A stretch of 64,000 nt of DNA from the NCBI GenBank assembly GCA_017521425.1, contig JAFXCQ010000007.1:62001-126000 (forward strand), written 5' to 3'. The notes beneath the pieces are model-generated. The model was not told the origin of the DNA, did no database searches, and saw nothing but the letters and a program-made list of their open reading frames with translations. Positions 1-8,801 of the stretch are shown here, piece by piece; position 1 is the first letter of the stretch, and the number at the start of each line of letters is the position of its first letter. The position numbers and the translations under genes are program-made. The DNA is from Clostridia bacterium (lineage in GTDB: Bacteria > Bacillota > Clostridia > Oscillospirales > Acutalibacteraceae).

Positions 1-45
1 GGTGTATATTTTTATAAATACAAATTTTTTTAAGAGGTATGTAAA

Positions 46-1290
46 GTGAAAGGGAAAATATTTTTTAAAATTATTGGAATTATTGTTTCAGTTGTTGTAT
101 TGTTTTGCGCAGTAACTTCATTGATAACTGTAGTAGGCAGAAACAGCAATATGAAAAAAATTGAAAGCTTTGAGCAGGTAAAAATTGAAAATCAGTTGGT
201 GCCTGTTGAAGATGAAAATGGCTATTGGACTTTTACAACGGATAAAGATTTTAAAGTGGTTCATCTTACAGATATTCATATTGGTGCCGGTTGGTTATGT
301 CATGGTAAGGATTTAAAAGCAATCAACGCAGTTGCAGCAATGGTAACTGCAGAAAAGCCTGATTTAGTAATTATTACAGGTGATATTGCTTACCCTATAC
401 CGTTCCAGGCCGGTACAAACGATAACCTTGCGGCTGCAAAGCTTTTTGCGAGTCTTATGGAAAAGCTTGGTGTTTATTGGACAGTTGCTTTTGGTAATCA
501 CGATACAGAAATCTATAGTAAATATAACAGAGAAGAAATTGCTCAATTTTATGAAAACAGCGGTTTCAGATATTGTCTTTTTAAAAGTGGTCCCGAAGAT
601 GTTGACGGATACTGTAACAATATTATAAACATCAAAAACTCAAAGGGCGAAATTACACAGTCAATTTTCACGTTTGACAGTCATTCTTACACAGAACACG
701 ATATTTTTGGTATCGGTTGGAAATATGACAATATCCACGAAAATCAGGTTGAGTGGTACAGAGATTGTGTAAAAAAATTGACTGATTATAATAAATCAGT
801 TTCAGATATGAAGAATCCTGTTCCAAGCTCAACTGCGTTTTTCCATATTCCGTTAAAGGAATATCAGGATGCGTGGTATGAATATTTAAACAATGATTTC
901 AAAGACACCGAAAATGTTAAGCTCATACATGGTGTTGCCGGTGAGGGTGGAATAATTGTTTACCCGGGTGATGGAGAAGATACTCTTTTTGAAACTATGC
1001 TTGAATTGGGCTCGACAAAAGGTATTTTCTGTGGTCACGACCACGAAAACAATTTCTGCCTTGATTACAAGGGTATCCAGTTGTCGTACGGAATGAGTGT
1101 TGACTATTTGGCGTATATCGGTATTTCAAGAAGAGGAGCTCAACGCGGTTGTAAGGTTATTACATATTCACCAGATGGTAGTTTCACAAGCCAGAATGAA
1201 AATTATTATCAGGACAAATATATTTCTCAGTTCCAGAAAGAAACAGTTAATATGGAAGAACTGACGCAACTTGCAGAAATAGAAGAATAG
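46..1290 (+). CDS. Membrane-anchored calcineurin-like metallophosphoesterase
   Basis: A 414-residue protein from a GTG start with AGAGG about 8 nt upstream. Residues about 7-29 form one hydrophobic segment, so the enzyme is probably tethered outside the membrane. The metallophosphoesterase metal motifs appear in order: HLTDIHIG, ITGDIAYP, FGNHDTE, FHIP and FCGHDHEN. This family hydrolyses phosphomono- or phosphodiesters with a dinuclear metal centre; the substrate here cannot be read from sequence. It is the first gene of the window and faces the fucosidase operon, with a hairpin repeat between them. A second, cytoplasmic family member lies at 52380-54182. Family call is secure, substrate unknown. 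Confidence 0.9.
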   Translation: MKGKIFFKIIGIIVSVVVLFCAVTSLITVVGRNSNMKKIESFEQVKIENQLVPVEDENGYWTFTTDKDFKVVHLTDIHIGAGWLCHGKDLKAINAVAAMVTAEKPDLVIITGDIAYPIPFQAGTNDNLAAAKLFASLMEKLGVYWTVAFGNHDTEIYSKYNREEIAQFYENSGFRYCLFKSGPEDVDGYCNNIINIKNSKGEITQSIFTFDSHSYTEHDIFGIGWKYDNIHENQVEWYRDCVKKLTDYNKSVSDMKNPVPSSTAFFHIPLKEYQDAWYEYLNNDFKDTENVKLIHGVAGEGGIIVYPGDGEDTLFETMLELGSTKGIFCGHDHENNFCLDYKGIQLSYGMSVDYLAYIGISRRGAQRGCKVITYSPDGSFTSQNENYYQDKYISQFQKETVNMEELTQLAEIEE

Positions 1291-1339
1291 TTGCAAGTAT
1301 GTAAGTGTGCAAGTTGCAAGAAGGTGTTAGATGTTAGAA

Positions 1340-1385
1340 AAATTCTATCATTTTAGTTTACAAAAAACTTAAAATGATAGAATTT
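1340..1385. repeat. Dispersed hairpin repeat, copy A1 (also a likely bidirectional terminator)
   Basis: The left arm 1340-1359 and right arm 1365-1385 pair over about 20 bp with one bulge, and contain the family core ATCATTT/AAATGAT. The hairpin lies between two convergent genes with T-rich DNA on both sides, so it could end transcription in both directions. To its right are a GC-rich mini-palindrome (GCGAAGCG, near 1418) and an AT tract at 1438-1464 that reaches the fucosidase stop codon. To its left a TTGCAA-type tract at 1289-1320 repeats with 7-8 nt period. Related copies are at 18346, 30372, 31740 and 48214. Confidence 0.75.
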
Positions 1386-1460
1386 ATTTTTATTGATATT
1401 TAATTATAATCAAACGCGAAGCGTTTCCGCAATTCGCAACTTTCAATTTTCAATTTTTAA

Positions 1461-2492
1461 TTACATTTTTGCTGCTTCCTGCAAAATCGTAACTGACGGT
1501 CCCGGAATTCTTCCTAAATGGTCAGGGCCGACATTCACAAGGTAGTTAATGCCGAGTGAGTTTAAGTGTTTTCTGTTTTTTGCGAGAGTTTCTGGTGAAA
1601 TCCAGTTATGGTCACGGTAAGAAAATCCCCACGAATTATTTAATGTACAAGCAGATTCATAAAGACCGTGTTTACTTGGTTTGAAACCGTCAATGCTTTG
1701 GTAATTTATACTTTTTTCATCTACCTGTGAGAGCTTTTGCCATTCTTCTTTTGTTTCAGGAATTTCATTATCACCTAAAGAAACATAGTCATAAAGTCCA
1801 TTGCCGAGTCTTGAATTTATAAGACAGTCGGGTTGTAATTCTTTAACTGTATCATAAATAATTTTGCTTTGTTTCTCGGTTAATGTCATTGGCACATCAA
1901 ACCACGCGGTAAAAATATCACCATAATTTGTCATAATTTCTTTAATTTGTGGCAATATTTTATTCTCGAAACAGATATTAAAATCTTTTTCTTCTGGATT
2001 TGGAAAATCCCAGCTGTTGTCCCACGTAACACCAGAGCAGCCCATGTGATTTGAAAGATATCCGCCACCGTGTTTTTCATGCCAGTCAAGGTCTTGTGAA
2101 TAATAAAAACCTAATTTTATGTTGTGTTTATTACACGCGTTTGCTAAATCATAAATAATATCGCGTTTATAAGGTGTAGCATCAACTACATTGTATTTAT
2201 CTACTTTAGAATGGAAAAGTGCAAAGCCATCGTGGTGCTTTGTTGTTACTACAAAATATTTCATCCCGCAGTCTTTTGCAAGTTTAATAATTTCATCTGC
2301 ATTAAAATAAATCGGGTTAAACACACCTGCAAGCTGTTCATATTCCTTAATCGGAATAGCAAAGTGAGAGCCAATCCATTCGGCATAATTGTCTCCGAAT
2401 TTACCTTTGTATTCGCCACCTAAAATGGAATAAAGTCCGAAATGCATCATCATTCCGTAACCTGCACTTTTAAAAAATTCTATATTGTTCAT
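1461..2492 (-). CDS. Alpha-L-fucosidase-like glycoside hydrolase, GH29, catalytic domain only
   Basis: A 343-residue protein without signal peptide, so probably cytoplasmic. It carries the GH29 barrel pattern: HFGLYS near residue 17, the TTKHHDGF block at 83-90, FYYS at 129-132, and the expected nucleophile Asp199 in the AWFDV motif. GH29 enzymes remove alpha-linked fucose by a retaining mechanism. Many members are about 430-550 residues because of a C-terminal beta-sandwich; this one ends after the barrel (closing motif NVGPDHLGRIP). Its start overlaps the stop of the upstream gene by ATGA, so it is translationally coupled. It is last in an operon with an MFS transporter and a DUF4091 protein, which suggests cytoplasmic trimming of an imported oligosaccharide. 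Confidence 0.86.
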   Translation of the reverse strand: MNNIEFFKSAGYGMMMHFGLYSILGGEYKGKFGDNYAEWIGSHFAIPIKEYEQLAGVFNPIYFNADEIIKLAKDCGMKYFVVTTKHHDGFALFHSKVDKYNVVDATPYKRDIIYDLANACNKHNIKLGFYYSQDLDWHEKHGGGYLSNHMGCSGVTWDNSWDFPNPEEKDFNICFENKILPQIKEIMTNYGDIFTAWFDVPMTLTEKQSKIIYDTVKELQPDCLINSRLGNGLYDYVSLGDNEIPETKEEWQKLSQVDEKSINYQSIDGFKPSKHGLYESACTLNNSWGFSYRDHNWISPETLAKNRKHLNSLGINYLVNVGPDHLGRIPGPSVTILQEAAKM

Positions 2493-3898
2493 TTTATATC
2501 CCGTTCACTTTCAATTTCAATTATTTCGCAACCATTTTCTATAAATAACGGCAGAACTTTTTTCTCAAAATCTTCTGATGTGTTGGCGGGGTAGAGTGCT
2601 AAATCAATTTTTTCACCATTCTTTGAAACTAAAATGTAATGCTCGAGGTCTAACTCCTGCACACCCAAATGATAATATTCCTTTGCTTTGTAAACAGCGT
2701 CAAAATGTTCGTATCTTATAGCTTCTTGTCTTAAAGAAATATATTCATTTTCCGGGAAATAAACTTTATTTTCAGTGAAAACAACCGCATTATTTACAGA
2801 AGACATAAGCAGAACAATTACAATAGTTTCAACAAAAATTGTAAAATATTTTAAAAATCCACGAATTTCTTTTGGCTTTGAGTCGAGCTTCATTTTCTTT
2901 TTTAAATGCTTTTTTAATTCAAGCGGACACCTGAAAGCAACGACCTCAGCAACAGAAAAGGCTGCAACAAGTAAAGACGCAATTGAAATTAAATCGCCAT
3001 TCAAATAAAACAATGCATTGTTATATTTAAAAGCACATAAAAAAATGTAAATGAAAAGAAGAATTATAGCGAAAACGGGTGTCGTTAAAAGTGCCTGGGT
3101 GAATGTTTTGAGAGCTTTGCCAGGACTTAAAAAAGCAATTGATTTTCTTGCGATTTTTGTGTAGTTTTTATATTCTTCATTCCTGTAAGGGGAGGCATCA
3201 TAATCTTTCAACTCGCCATTTTTTAAAGCATTTAGAAGATTTTCCTCGTAAAGTGTTCTTCGTTTTTGTCTTTCTAATTTTTTTATTGCTTTTTCGTGAT
3301 TGCCCTTGAAAAAATCTGCCACGCCACCTAAAGTGAAGTGATTTATAATGCCCTCAACATAATTTCTTATGAGCATTTCTCTTATTTTTACACTTGCGTC
3401 GAGAATTTCTAATTCTTTCTGGAAAATGTCATCTCCGACAAATTTATTTATTACTTCTTTCTGGGATGCAATAAGCTTGTTTTTCTTAACACCATTTGCC
3501 GAAATTTCTTGCATAAGCGGAATGAAGGCTTTGAGAAAATCATTTATTTCGCCAAAGCTTTCTATCATAATTTCATTGGTGTAAATGTAAGAGTAGGTGT
3601 AGCTTTTATAATTCTTCATTTCTGAAAATGCAAAAATATCATAAACAGAAAAAGGCAAAAAAGGAACAGACTCAAAGCCTACGCTGAGCCATATTGTGTT
3701 AGGTGCGTAAGCTAAGGGTCCGTTTTCTATAAAATATAAATCAATAAAAAAGTCATTGAATGAAAGTCGGGCAATAATGCCATTTTTGTTTTTGCCACCG
3801 ATTCCCGATGTTAAATCGCTGAATGCAATTGTGGGGTTAAAGCCACAAAGCTTTGCACTTGCCCGACAGTTAATTTTAAATATTTCTGCTAAGGTCAT
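2489..3898 (-). CDS. Unknown protein with three membrane segments, in the fucosidase operon
   Basis: 469 residues; I do not recognise the family. It has no signal peptide. Residues 1-265 look soluble and mixed alpha/beta, with a basic, coiled-coil-prone stretch at 195-225. Hydrophobic segments follow at about 271-290, 303-322 and 350-368. The last 100 residues are soluble again and end in acidic and hydrophobic strands. It overlaps the DUF4091 gene upstream (ATGA, 3895-3898) and GH29 downstream (ATGA, 2489-2492), so all three are coupled. Roles such as sensing, accessory transport or a membrane assembly factor would be guesses. The ORF is long, uninterrupted and has normal composition, so it is a real gene. 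Confidence 0.75.
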   Translation of the reverse strand: MTLAEIFKINCRASAKLCGFNPTIAFSDLTSGIGGKNKNGIIARLSFNDFFIDLYFIENGPLAYAPNTIWLSVGFESVPFLPFSVYDIFAFSEMKNYKSYTYSYIYTNEIMIESFGEINDFLKAFIPLMQEISANGVKKNKLIASQKEVINKFVGDDIFQKELEILDASVKIREMLIRNYVEGIINHFTLGGVADFFKGNHEKAIKKLERQKRRTLYEENLLNALKNGELKDYDASPYRNEEYKNYTKIARKSIAFLSPGKALKTFTQALLTTPVFAIILLFIYIFLCAFKYNNALFYLNGDLISIASLLVAAFSVAEVVAFRCPLELKKHLKKKMKLDSKPKEIRGFLKYFTIFVETIVIVLLMSSVNNAVVFTENKVYFPENEYISLRQEAIRYEHFDAVYKAKEYYHLGVQELDLEHYILVSKNGEKIDLALYPANTSEDFEKKVLPLFIENGCEIIEIESERDIK

Positions 3899-5538
3899 CT
3901 TATAGCTAACTCGATTTCTTTGTTAATTTCTGCTCGTTTATTTAAAAGCCACTCAATGTCATGAGGGTAGTTTTTAAATGTGAGCTCTGTATCAAGATTT
4001 TTTGTAAGGATTTTTAAAACATGCTCTCTTGAAGTAAGTCTTTCTAAATATTTCATAGCACGATAGTCGCAAATGCCCTCATAAAATACTTCGTGACGGG
4101 TAGAGTTAAGTGGTTGCATATATGGTCCCGGGTAAACAACAAATGAGTCACCTGACGGGAAAGCACCACCAGCGTCAGTAACCTCAAATGGGTTTATATG
4201 CTTCTTTGAATATTGTGTGTACCAGAAGTTGTGACCCCATTGTAAAAAGCCTTTTGCTTCATATTTATAAAGGAGCATACCTAAAATTCTGTTTCGTGTT
4301 GGAGGCATTGCAAACATTCTGTTAGGTAAAAAGTCGTGAGTTTCACAACAACAATAATAAGTCCAGAAATCTTTTACTTCTGCTTTGAATATATCAGCAA
4401 CATCTTCACCACAAATAGGAGTTTTTACAAGACCTTGTCTGTAAATTTCAATTTCAGATAATGCGTCAATAATATGAAAATCAGGGAAGAGTTGATTTAT
4501 AATGTAAGACGCATTTTTATAATCTTCTATCTGCTCGTTGTTAGGTTCGTCAGAAACGTGTAAATAGCAGTTCTGCTTAATATCAAGTCTTTCAACTTCT
4601 TTAGTGAATGCTTTTGCAAAAACTGCAAGGAATTGTACGTAATCTTTACCATTTGCAACGGTGTCCCAACCAAAAATCTGGCGCTGTATTCCTTTTACAT
4701 TCGCCATAATTTTTGGTGCGTGTTTTGCACCCCATTGTGTAAAGAAGTGTGAAATTTCAAAATATTTGATACCACATTCTGTGCAGATTCTTACATATTT
4801 ATCAAAATTACGGAAGCTGAAACGGTAGCCAACATCAATTTTATCAACTTCTACTAACTGGAAAGTAGGTCTTTCGCCACCTACTTCTGTGTCAAGTGGT
4901 GGTGTGAAAATTGGGGTGTAAATCATATTAACACCGTGTGCTACTGCGTTTTTTACGTAGTTTCTTAAAAGTGTCCAGTATTCATCACTGAAAGGCTCTA
5001 CTTTGTAGTGAGTGCAAAGGCAGTCATTATGAAACCAATTTGTGTAAATCAAATCCTGCATGGGCAACTGTCTTGGTATTGTTCTTAAATTAAAAATGTG
5101 TTTGTTATTTTCGTCATACAAACCTTTTTTCAAAAATACAGTAATACCGTTTGTACCTGCGATATAGTCCATTTCAGGTGTGTATTTAAACCAGAGACAA
5201 TTCCATTCACCTTTTACAAGTTCAACGGTGTTGTCTTCATTTATTGGTTGCAATAAATCGGGATATTCAGTTCTTTTGGTGTCATAGTGAAAATCATCGT
5301 GGTCTTCGGGTGCAGCATAAGTTGAAGGAACATTAAGAACCTTATAGACTTTTATACCATCACGAAGATTTGATGCAACTTCAACTGTAATGTTGCAGTC
5401 TTCATCAGTCTGCGGAAAAATTGCAATCTGAAAGTTGAAAACCTCACCGCGAAGAACTGAAAACTCTGTAAATTCATCAAAATTCGGTTCTACATCTTTA
5501 AATACTTTTGTAAGAGAAGAAAGTAAAATAGATTTCAT
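3895..5538 (-). CDS. DUF4091 domain protein, probable glycoside hydrolase-like enzyme
   Basis: About 547 residues. I choose the ATG at 5538 over the in-frame TTG at 5553, because that extension contains the ribosome binding site (GAGGTG, about 8 nt before the ATG). The N-terminal ~150 residues look like a beta-sandwich; a barrel-like middle follows (SHFFTQWG and HVSDEPN motifs). The C-terminal part has the DUF4091 hallmarks: NRILGMLLYKYEAKGFLQWG, then FPSGDSFVVYPG and a conserved RHEVFYEGICDYRAM block. DUF4091 proteins often sit in glycan-use loci and resemble clan-A glycosidases, but their activity is not firmly known. No signal peptide. It sits between the transporter and the unknown membrane protein in the fucosidase operon. 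Confidence 0.85.
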   Translation of the reverse strand: MKSILLSSLTKVFKDVEPNFDEFTEFSVLRGEVFNFQIAIFPQTDEDCNITVEVASNLRDGIKVYKVLNVPSTYAAPEDHDDFHYDTKRTEYPDLLQPINEDNTVELVKGEWNCLWFKYTPEMDYIAGTNGITVFLKKGLYDENNKHIFNLRTIPRQLPMQDLIYTNWFHNDCLCTHYKVEPFSDEYWTLLRNYVKNAVAHGVNMIYTPIFTPPLDTEVGGERPTFQLVEVDKIDVGYRFSFRNFDKYVRICTECGIKYFEISHFFTQWGAKHAPKIMANVKGIQRQIFGWDTVANGKDYVQFLAVFAKAFTKEVERLDIKQNCYLHVSDEPNNEQIEDYKNASYIINQLFPDFHIIDALSEIEIYRQGLVKTPICGEDVADIFKAEVKDFWTYYCCCETHDFLPNRMFAMPPTRNRILGMLLYKYEAKGFLQWGHNFWYTQYSKKHINPFEVTDAGGAFPSGDSFVVYPGPYMQPLNSTRHEVFYEGICDYRAMKYLERLTSREHVLKILTKNLDTELTFKNYPHDIEWLLNKRAEINKEIELAIR

Positions 5539-5580
5539 AAGTTCACACCTCAAAGTCTGATTTTGGGTATCAGCAAATTT

Positions 5581-6990
5581 TTAGTTCTCTACTTTATCAA
5601 TACCTTTTTTACGAAGTATTGCAAGAGGAATGAAAACAAACAGAGCAACTATACCTGCAGCAAGGAACATTTCAGCGCATGGTTCTGCCTGAGTAAGACC
5701 TGTGCTTTGGTCAACATAGGAACCGGTGCCTGCCATCTGACAAACCCATTTACCTATTTGAGGTCCTAAAAGCATAGGAATAAGCACGAAGAAAATCATT
5801 CTTATACCCTGGAAAAGACCTGTTTTGTCTTCCGGTGTATAATCGCGAACAGTTGAGTTGAGGAGAATACCTAAAAGACCGTAACCTGCAAGAAGCGGAA
5901 TTGCAGCAATTCCGAAAGGTCCCATTGTTTTTGCAAATGAAGCCGCTATTAAGCCTACAACGAAAAGTCCTGCTGCAATAAATATAAGATTTTTCTTGCC
6001 AAATTTGTCTGCGAATTTACCTATGCCTATAACACCAAGTACAACAGCTATAAGAACAAAAGGAGCTGCAATTAAAACAGGTGTTGTAATATAACCGAAA
6101 AGAGCTTCGATTTTAAAGCCTAAACCACGGTCAAGGTAAATGAGAAGAAATGGGAAGAATATCTGAACTGCAATTGAGTAAATACCAACTGCTGAAAGAG
6201 CAATGTAAAGTTTGCTGTTTTCTTTTACAACAGAAGGCTTGAAGCCGTAAACCAAATCTTTCCAGTAATTTGCATTAACTTTCTTTTCACCACTTCTTGA
6301 ATCTTTGAGTGAGAAAAGACCAATAATACCGCAAAGAATAACTAAAGCACCAAGACCGAGGAAATAATATGTGTAGCCTTTTTCAATATCGCCACCACCA
6401 AGAGGTTCAATAAATCCACCGGAAACAGTAACAATAATAGTTGCCGCTATAGGAAGAATAGCAAGGATGCTTTCAGCAGTTGCGCGGTTTTTAGGTGTTG
6501 TAACATCAGTAACCCATGCATTGAAAGCGGAGTCGTTACTTGTTGAACCTACAAAAGTCATAATGCAGTCCATAACAACAATTGAAACGGCAGTTGCAGT
6601 GACGATTAAAGCAGGTTCGGTTATGCCGAATATAGTTGAAATATTATCCTTTGTAAGGAACCCGAAAGCGGCTGTAATAACACCCCATGTAAGATATCCG
6701 ATAGAAATGAATACTTTTCGTTTGTTCATTTTGTCGGAGAGGTTACCCATAATAAATGTTGTGAGAACAGCAACAATGGCACTAAGATTAACCATTAAAG
6801 TTATGGCATCCATAGAAGAAAGTGTACCTGTAACTGTTCCGCCCTCATAGACGGTGTTGTACATAAATGTATTGTAATACATATTTTCAAGGTTCCATGC
6901 TACCTGACCTATAAAGCCAAAAAGGCAAAGATTAAACCAGATTCTGCCCGAAAGTTTAGAGCTGGGGGTAATTGTTTTTTCTTTTTTCAT
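5581..6990 (-). CDS. MFS sugar transporter (SLC45/GPH-like)
   Basis: About 469 residues with around 12 hydrophobic segments. Start taken at ATG 6990, with GGAG 7-8 nt upstream; a longer reading from 7050 lacks a ribosome site. The protein begins KLSGRIWFNLCLFGFIGQ, carries GNLSDKMNKRK (an MFS A-like motif between TM2 and TM3), and has a second such motif, GKFADKFGKKN, in the other half. This group imports sugars or glycosides by cation symport; the substrate is not deducible, but the operon partners GH29 and DUF4091 suggest a fucosylated or complex-glycan oligosaccharide. It is the first gene of the leftward operon, behind a strong promoter at 7058-7086. Confidence 0.85.
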   Translation of the reverse strand: MKKEKTITPSSKLSGRIWFNLCLFGFIGQVAWNLENMYYNTFMYNTVYEGGTVTGTLSSMDAITLMVNLSAIVAVLTTFIMGNLSDKMNKRKVFISIGYLTWGVITAAFGFLTKDNISTIFGITEPALIVTATAVSIVVMDCIMTFVGSTSNDSAFNAWVTDVTTPKNRATAESILAILPIAATIIVTVSGGFIEPLGGGDIEKGYTYYFLGLGALVILCGIIGLFSLKDSRSGEKKVNANYWKDLVYGFKPSVVKENSKLYIALSAVGIYSIAVQIFFPFLLIYLDRGLGFKIEALFGYITTPVLIAAPFVLIAVVLGVIGIGKFADKFGKKNLIFIAAGLFVVGLIAASFAKTMGPFGIAAIPLLAGYGLLGILLNSTVRDYTPEDKTGLFQGIRMIFFVLIPMLLGPQIGKWVCQMAGTGSYVDQSTGLTQAEPCAEMFLAAGIVALFVFIPLAILRKKGIDKVEN

Positions 6991-7057
6991 GAGAAAACTC
7001 CTTCGTTTTTTATTTTTGCAAAAATTACAAATTATTGTTGCAAAATACATCTATTCT

Positions 7058-7086
7058 ATTATAGTTCACTAAAGGAGTAAAGTCAA
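7058..7086 (-). promoter_or_regulatory. Sigma-A promoter for the MFS-DUF4091-GH29 operon
   Basis: On the minus strand TTGACT (7086-7081) and TATAAT (7063-7058) are separated by 17 bp, close to consensus. Transcription would start near 7050, leaving a leader of about 60 nt before ATG 6990. Confidence 0.75.
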
Positions 7087-7141
7087 GAAAATAGAGTGCA
7101 TAAATAATGTAAAAAGTGTTAATAATTAAGGAAAATAGTTG

Positions 7142-7170
7142 TTTACAAAATTTGTAAAGTGTGGTAGAAT
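7142..7170 (+). promoter_or_regulatory. Sigma-A promoter for the radical SAM gene
   Basis: TTTACA (7142-7147), 17-bp spacer, TAGAAT (7165-7170). It is divergent from the promoter at 7058-7086, with about 55 bp between the two -35 boxes. Confidence 0.65.
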
Positions 7171-7208
7171 ATCAAACTGATTGGATTTTTTGAAAGGAGG
7201 CATAACTT

Positions 7209-8609
7209 GTGGAGCACAAATTAGTTCATTTTGCGGCAGATAAAACTATTTCAAGTATATTAAAATATATTGACAAAGAGCCACAGAAGAATCTTCTTAA
7301 AATTCTCAGTATTGTTGAGAAAACTTTTAAAATGTACCCAAAAGAGAACTATGCTAAAATGCGTAATGCTGTTTTAGATGACAGTAATGCACACACAATT
7401 TTAGCAAAAAATATTTTAAAAGATGTTGACCACAGTTTAATTAAAAGCCTTCTTCTTTCTTTGGGTGTTCACGCAGGTTTTTACGGAACAAAAATCGTAA
7501 GAGCAAACCGTGAAAAGTATAAATGTAATATCCCGTGGATAATTCTTTTTGACCCGACCTCTGCTTGTAACTTAAAATGTAAAGGCTGTTGGTCTGCGGA
7601 GTATGGTCATTCATTCCAGCTTTCACTTGATGAAATGCGTAGCATTGTAAGTCAGGGTAAACAGATGGGTACTCATTTTTATATGCTTACAGGTGGCGAA
7701 CCACTTATAAGAAAAAATGATATTGTAACTCTTGCTTCTGAAAATAAAGAATGTACATTTTTAATTTACACAAACGCGACTTTAATCGACCAGAAATTCT
7801 GTGATGATATTAAAAAGTGTGGTAATATTACACTTGCTTTAAGTATTGAAGGTTCAAAAGAAAGTAATGACTTCCGCCGTGGTGACGGTGCTTACGATAC
7901 AACCGTCAAAGCAATGGAACTTTTAAAGCAGAATAAAATTCTTTTTGGTATTTCTGTTTGTTATACAAATAAAAATGTCGAGAGCGTTACAAGCGATGAG
8001 TTTTTAGATGATATGATTGAAAAGGGTGTAAAATATGCACTTTATTTCAACTATATGCCTGTTGGAAGTGACGGACAGAAAGAGCTTATTCCTTCTCCTA
8101 TGCAAAGAAAATATATGTATATGTGGCTTAAAAGAATCAGAAATGGTAAAACAGGTAAGCCAATATTTGTTATGGACTTTCAGGATGATGGCGAATTTGT
8201 TGGTGGCTGTATTGCGGGTGGAAGAAACTACTTCCACATAAATTCAAAAGGTGATATTGAGCCTTGTGTGTTTGTTCACTACTCGGACTCAAATATAAGA
8301 GAAACTACACTTTTAGAGTCTTTACAACGACCACTTTTTCAGGCTTACAGAAAAGGGCAACCTTTTAACGATAACCACCTAATGCCTTGTCCTATGCTTG
8401 AAAATCCTGATATTTTAAGAAAAATTATTAAAGAAACAGGTGCTAAAAGCACCGACCATTTAATAAATGAAGATGTTGACGAGCTTTGCGATAAGTGTGT
8501 AGATTTCAGTAAACAATGGGCGCCAGTTGCTGAAGAATTGTGGAAAAATAATCCGCATCCGAAAATTTTCACACAATATTACAGAGATTCAGATGAAGCA
8601 AAAAATTAA
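7209..8609 (+). CDS. Radical SAM protein with C-terminal cysteine-rich (SPASM-like) region
   Basis: 466 residues from GTG 7209, preceded by a strong AAAGGAGG. The radical SAM cluster motif is Cys120-x3-Cys124-x2-Cys127 in SACNLKCKGC, followed by the GGEPL motif (SAM amino-group binding). About 110 residues, largely helical in look, precede the SAM domain. The C-terminal third has further cysteines (GGCIAGG, EPCVFVHY, MPCPML, LCDKC) that could hold an auxiliary Fe-S cluster as in SPASM or Twitch proteins. The gene stands alone between its own promoter and terminator, so context does not give a substrate; no small precursor peptide gene is visible next to it. Confidence 0.85.
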   Translation: MEHKLVHFAADKTISSILKYIDKEPQKNLLKILSIVEKTFKMYPKENYAKMRNAVLDDSNAHTILAKNILKDVDHSLIKSLLLSLGVHAGFYGTKIVRANREKYKCNIPWIILFDPTSACNLKCKGCWSAEYGHSFQLSLDEMRSIVSQGKQMGTHFYMLTGGEPLIRKNDIVTLASENKECTFLIYTNATLIDQKFCDDIKKCGNITLALSIEGSKESNDFRRGDGAYDTTVKAMELLKQNKILFGISVCYTNKNVESVTSDEFLDDMIEKGVKYALYFNYMPVGSDGQKELIPSPMQRKYMYMWLKRIRNGKTGKPIFVMDFQDDGEFVGGCIAGGRNYFHINSKGDIEPCVFVHYSDSNIRETTLLESLQRPLFQAYRKGQPFNDNHLMPCPMLENPDILRKIIKETGAKSTDHLINEDVDELCDKCVDFSKQWAPVAEELWKNNPHPKIFTQYYRDSDEAKN

Positions 8610-8613
8610 AATG

Positions 8614-8656
8614 CACCTTAATTGGAGTTTGAATTCAATTAAGGTGTTCTCTTTTT
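8614..8656 (+). terminator. Intrinsic terminator after the radical SAM gene
   Basis: An 11-bp perfect stem, CACCTTAATTG (8614-8624) with CAATTAAGGTG (8636-8646), followed by a T-rich stretch, just past the stop codon. Confidence 0.8.
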
Positions 8657-8717
8657 ATGAAAATAATTTCTTTAAAGGAATATTTTGTTAATATTTTATA
8701 AAATTGTATCTGCATAA

Positions 8718-8745
8718 TTGACATTATGAACAAAAGCAGTATAAT
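8718..8745 (+). promoter_or_regulatory. Sigma-A promoter for the 1480-residue secreted protein
   Basis: TTGACA (8718-8723), 16-bp spacer, TATAAT (8740-8745): both boxes match consensus. A second TATAAT overlaps at 8746-8751. The leader to ATG 8802 is about 50 nt and carries AAGGAG. Confidence 0.8.
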
Positions 8746-8801
8746 TATAATAGAGGAAAATGCGGATTCAAAAGTTAGAATTTATATAAGGAGAAAACAA
8801 A

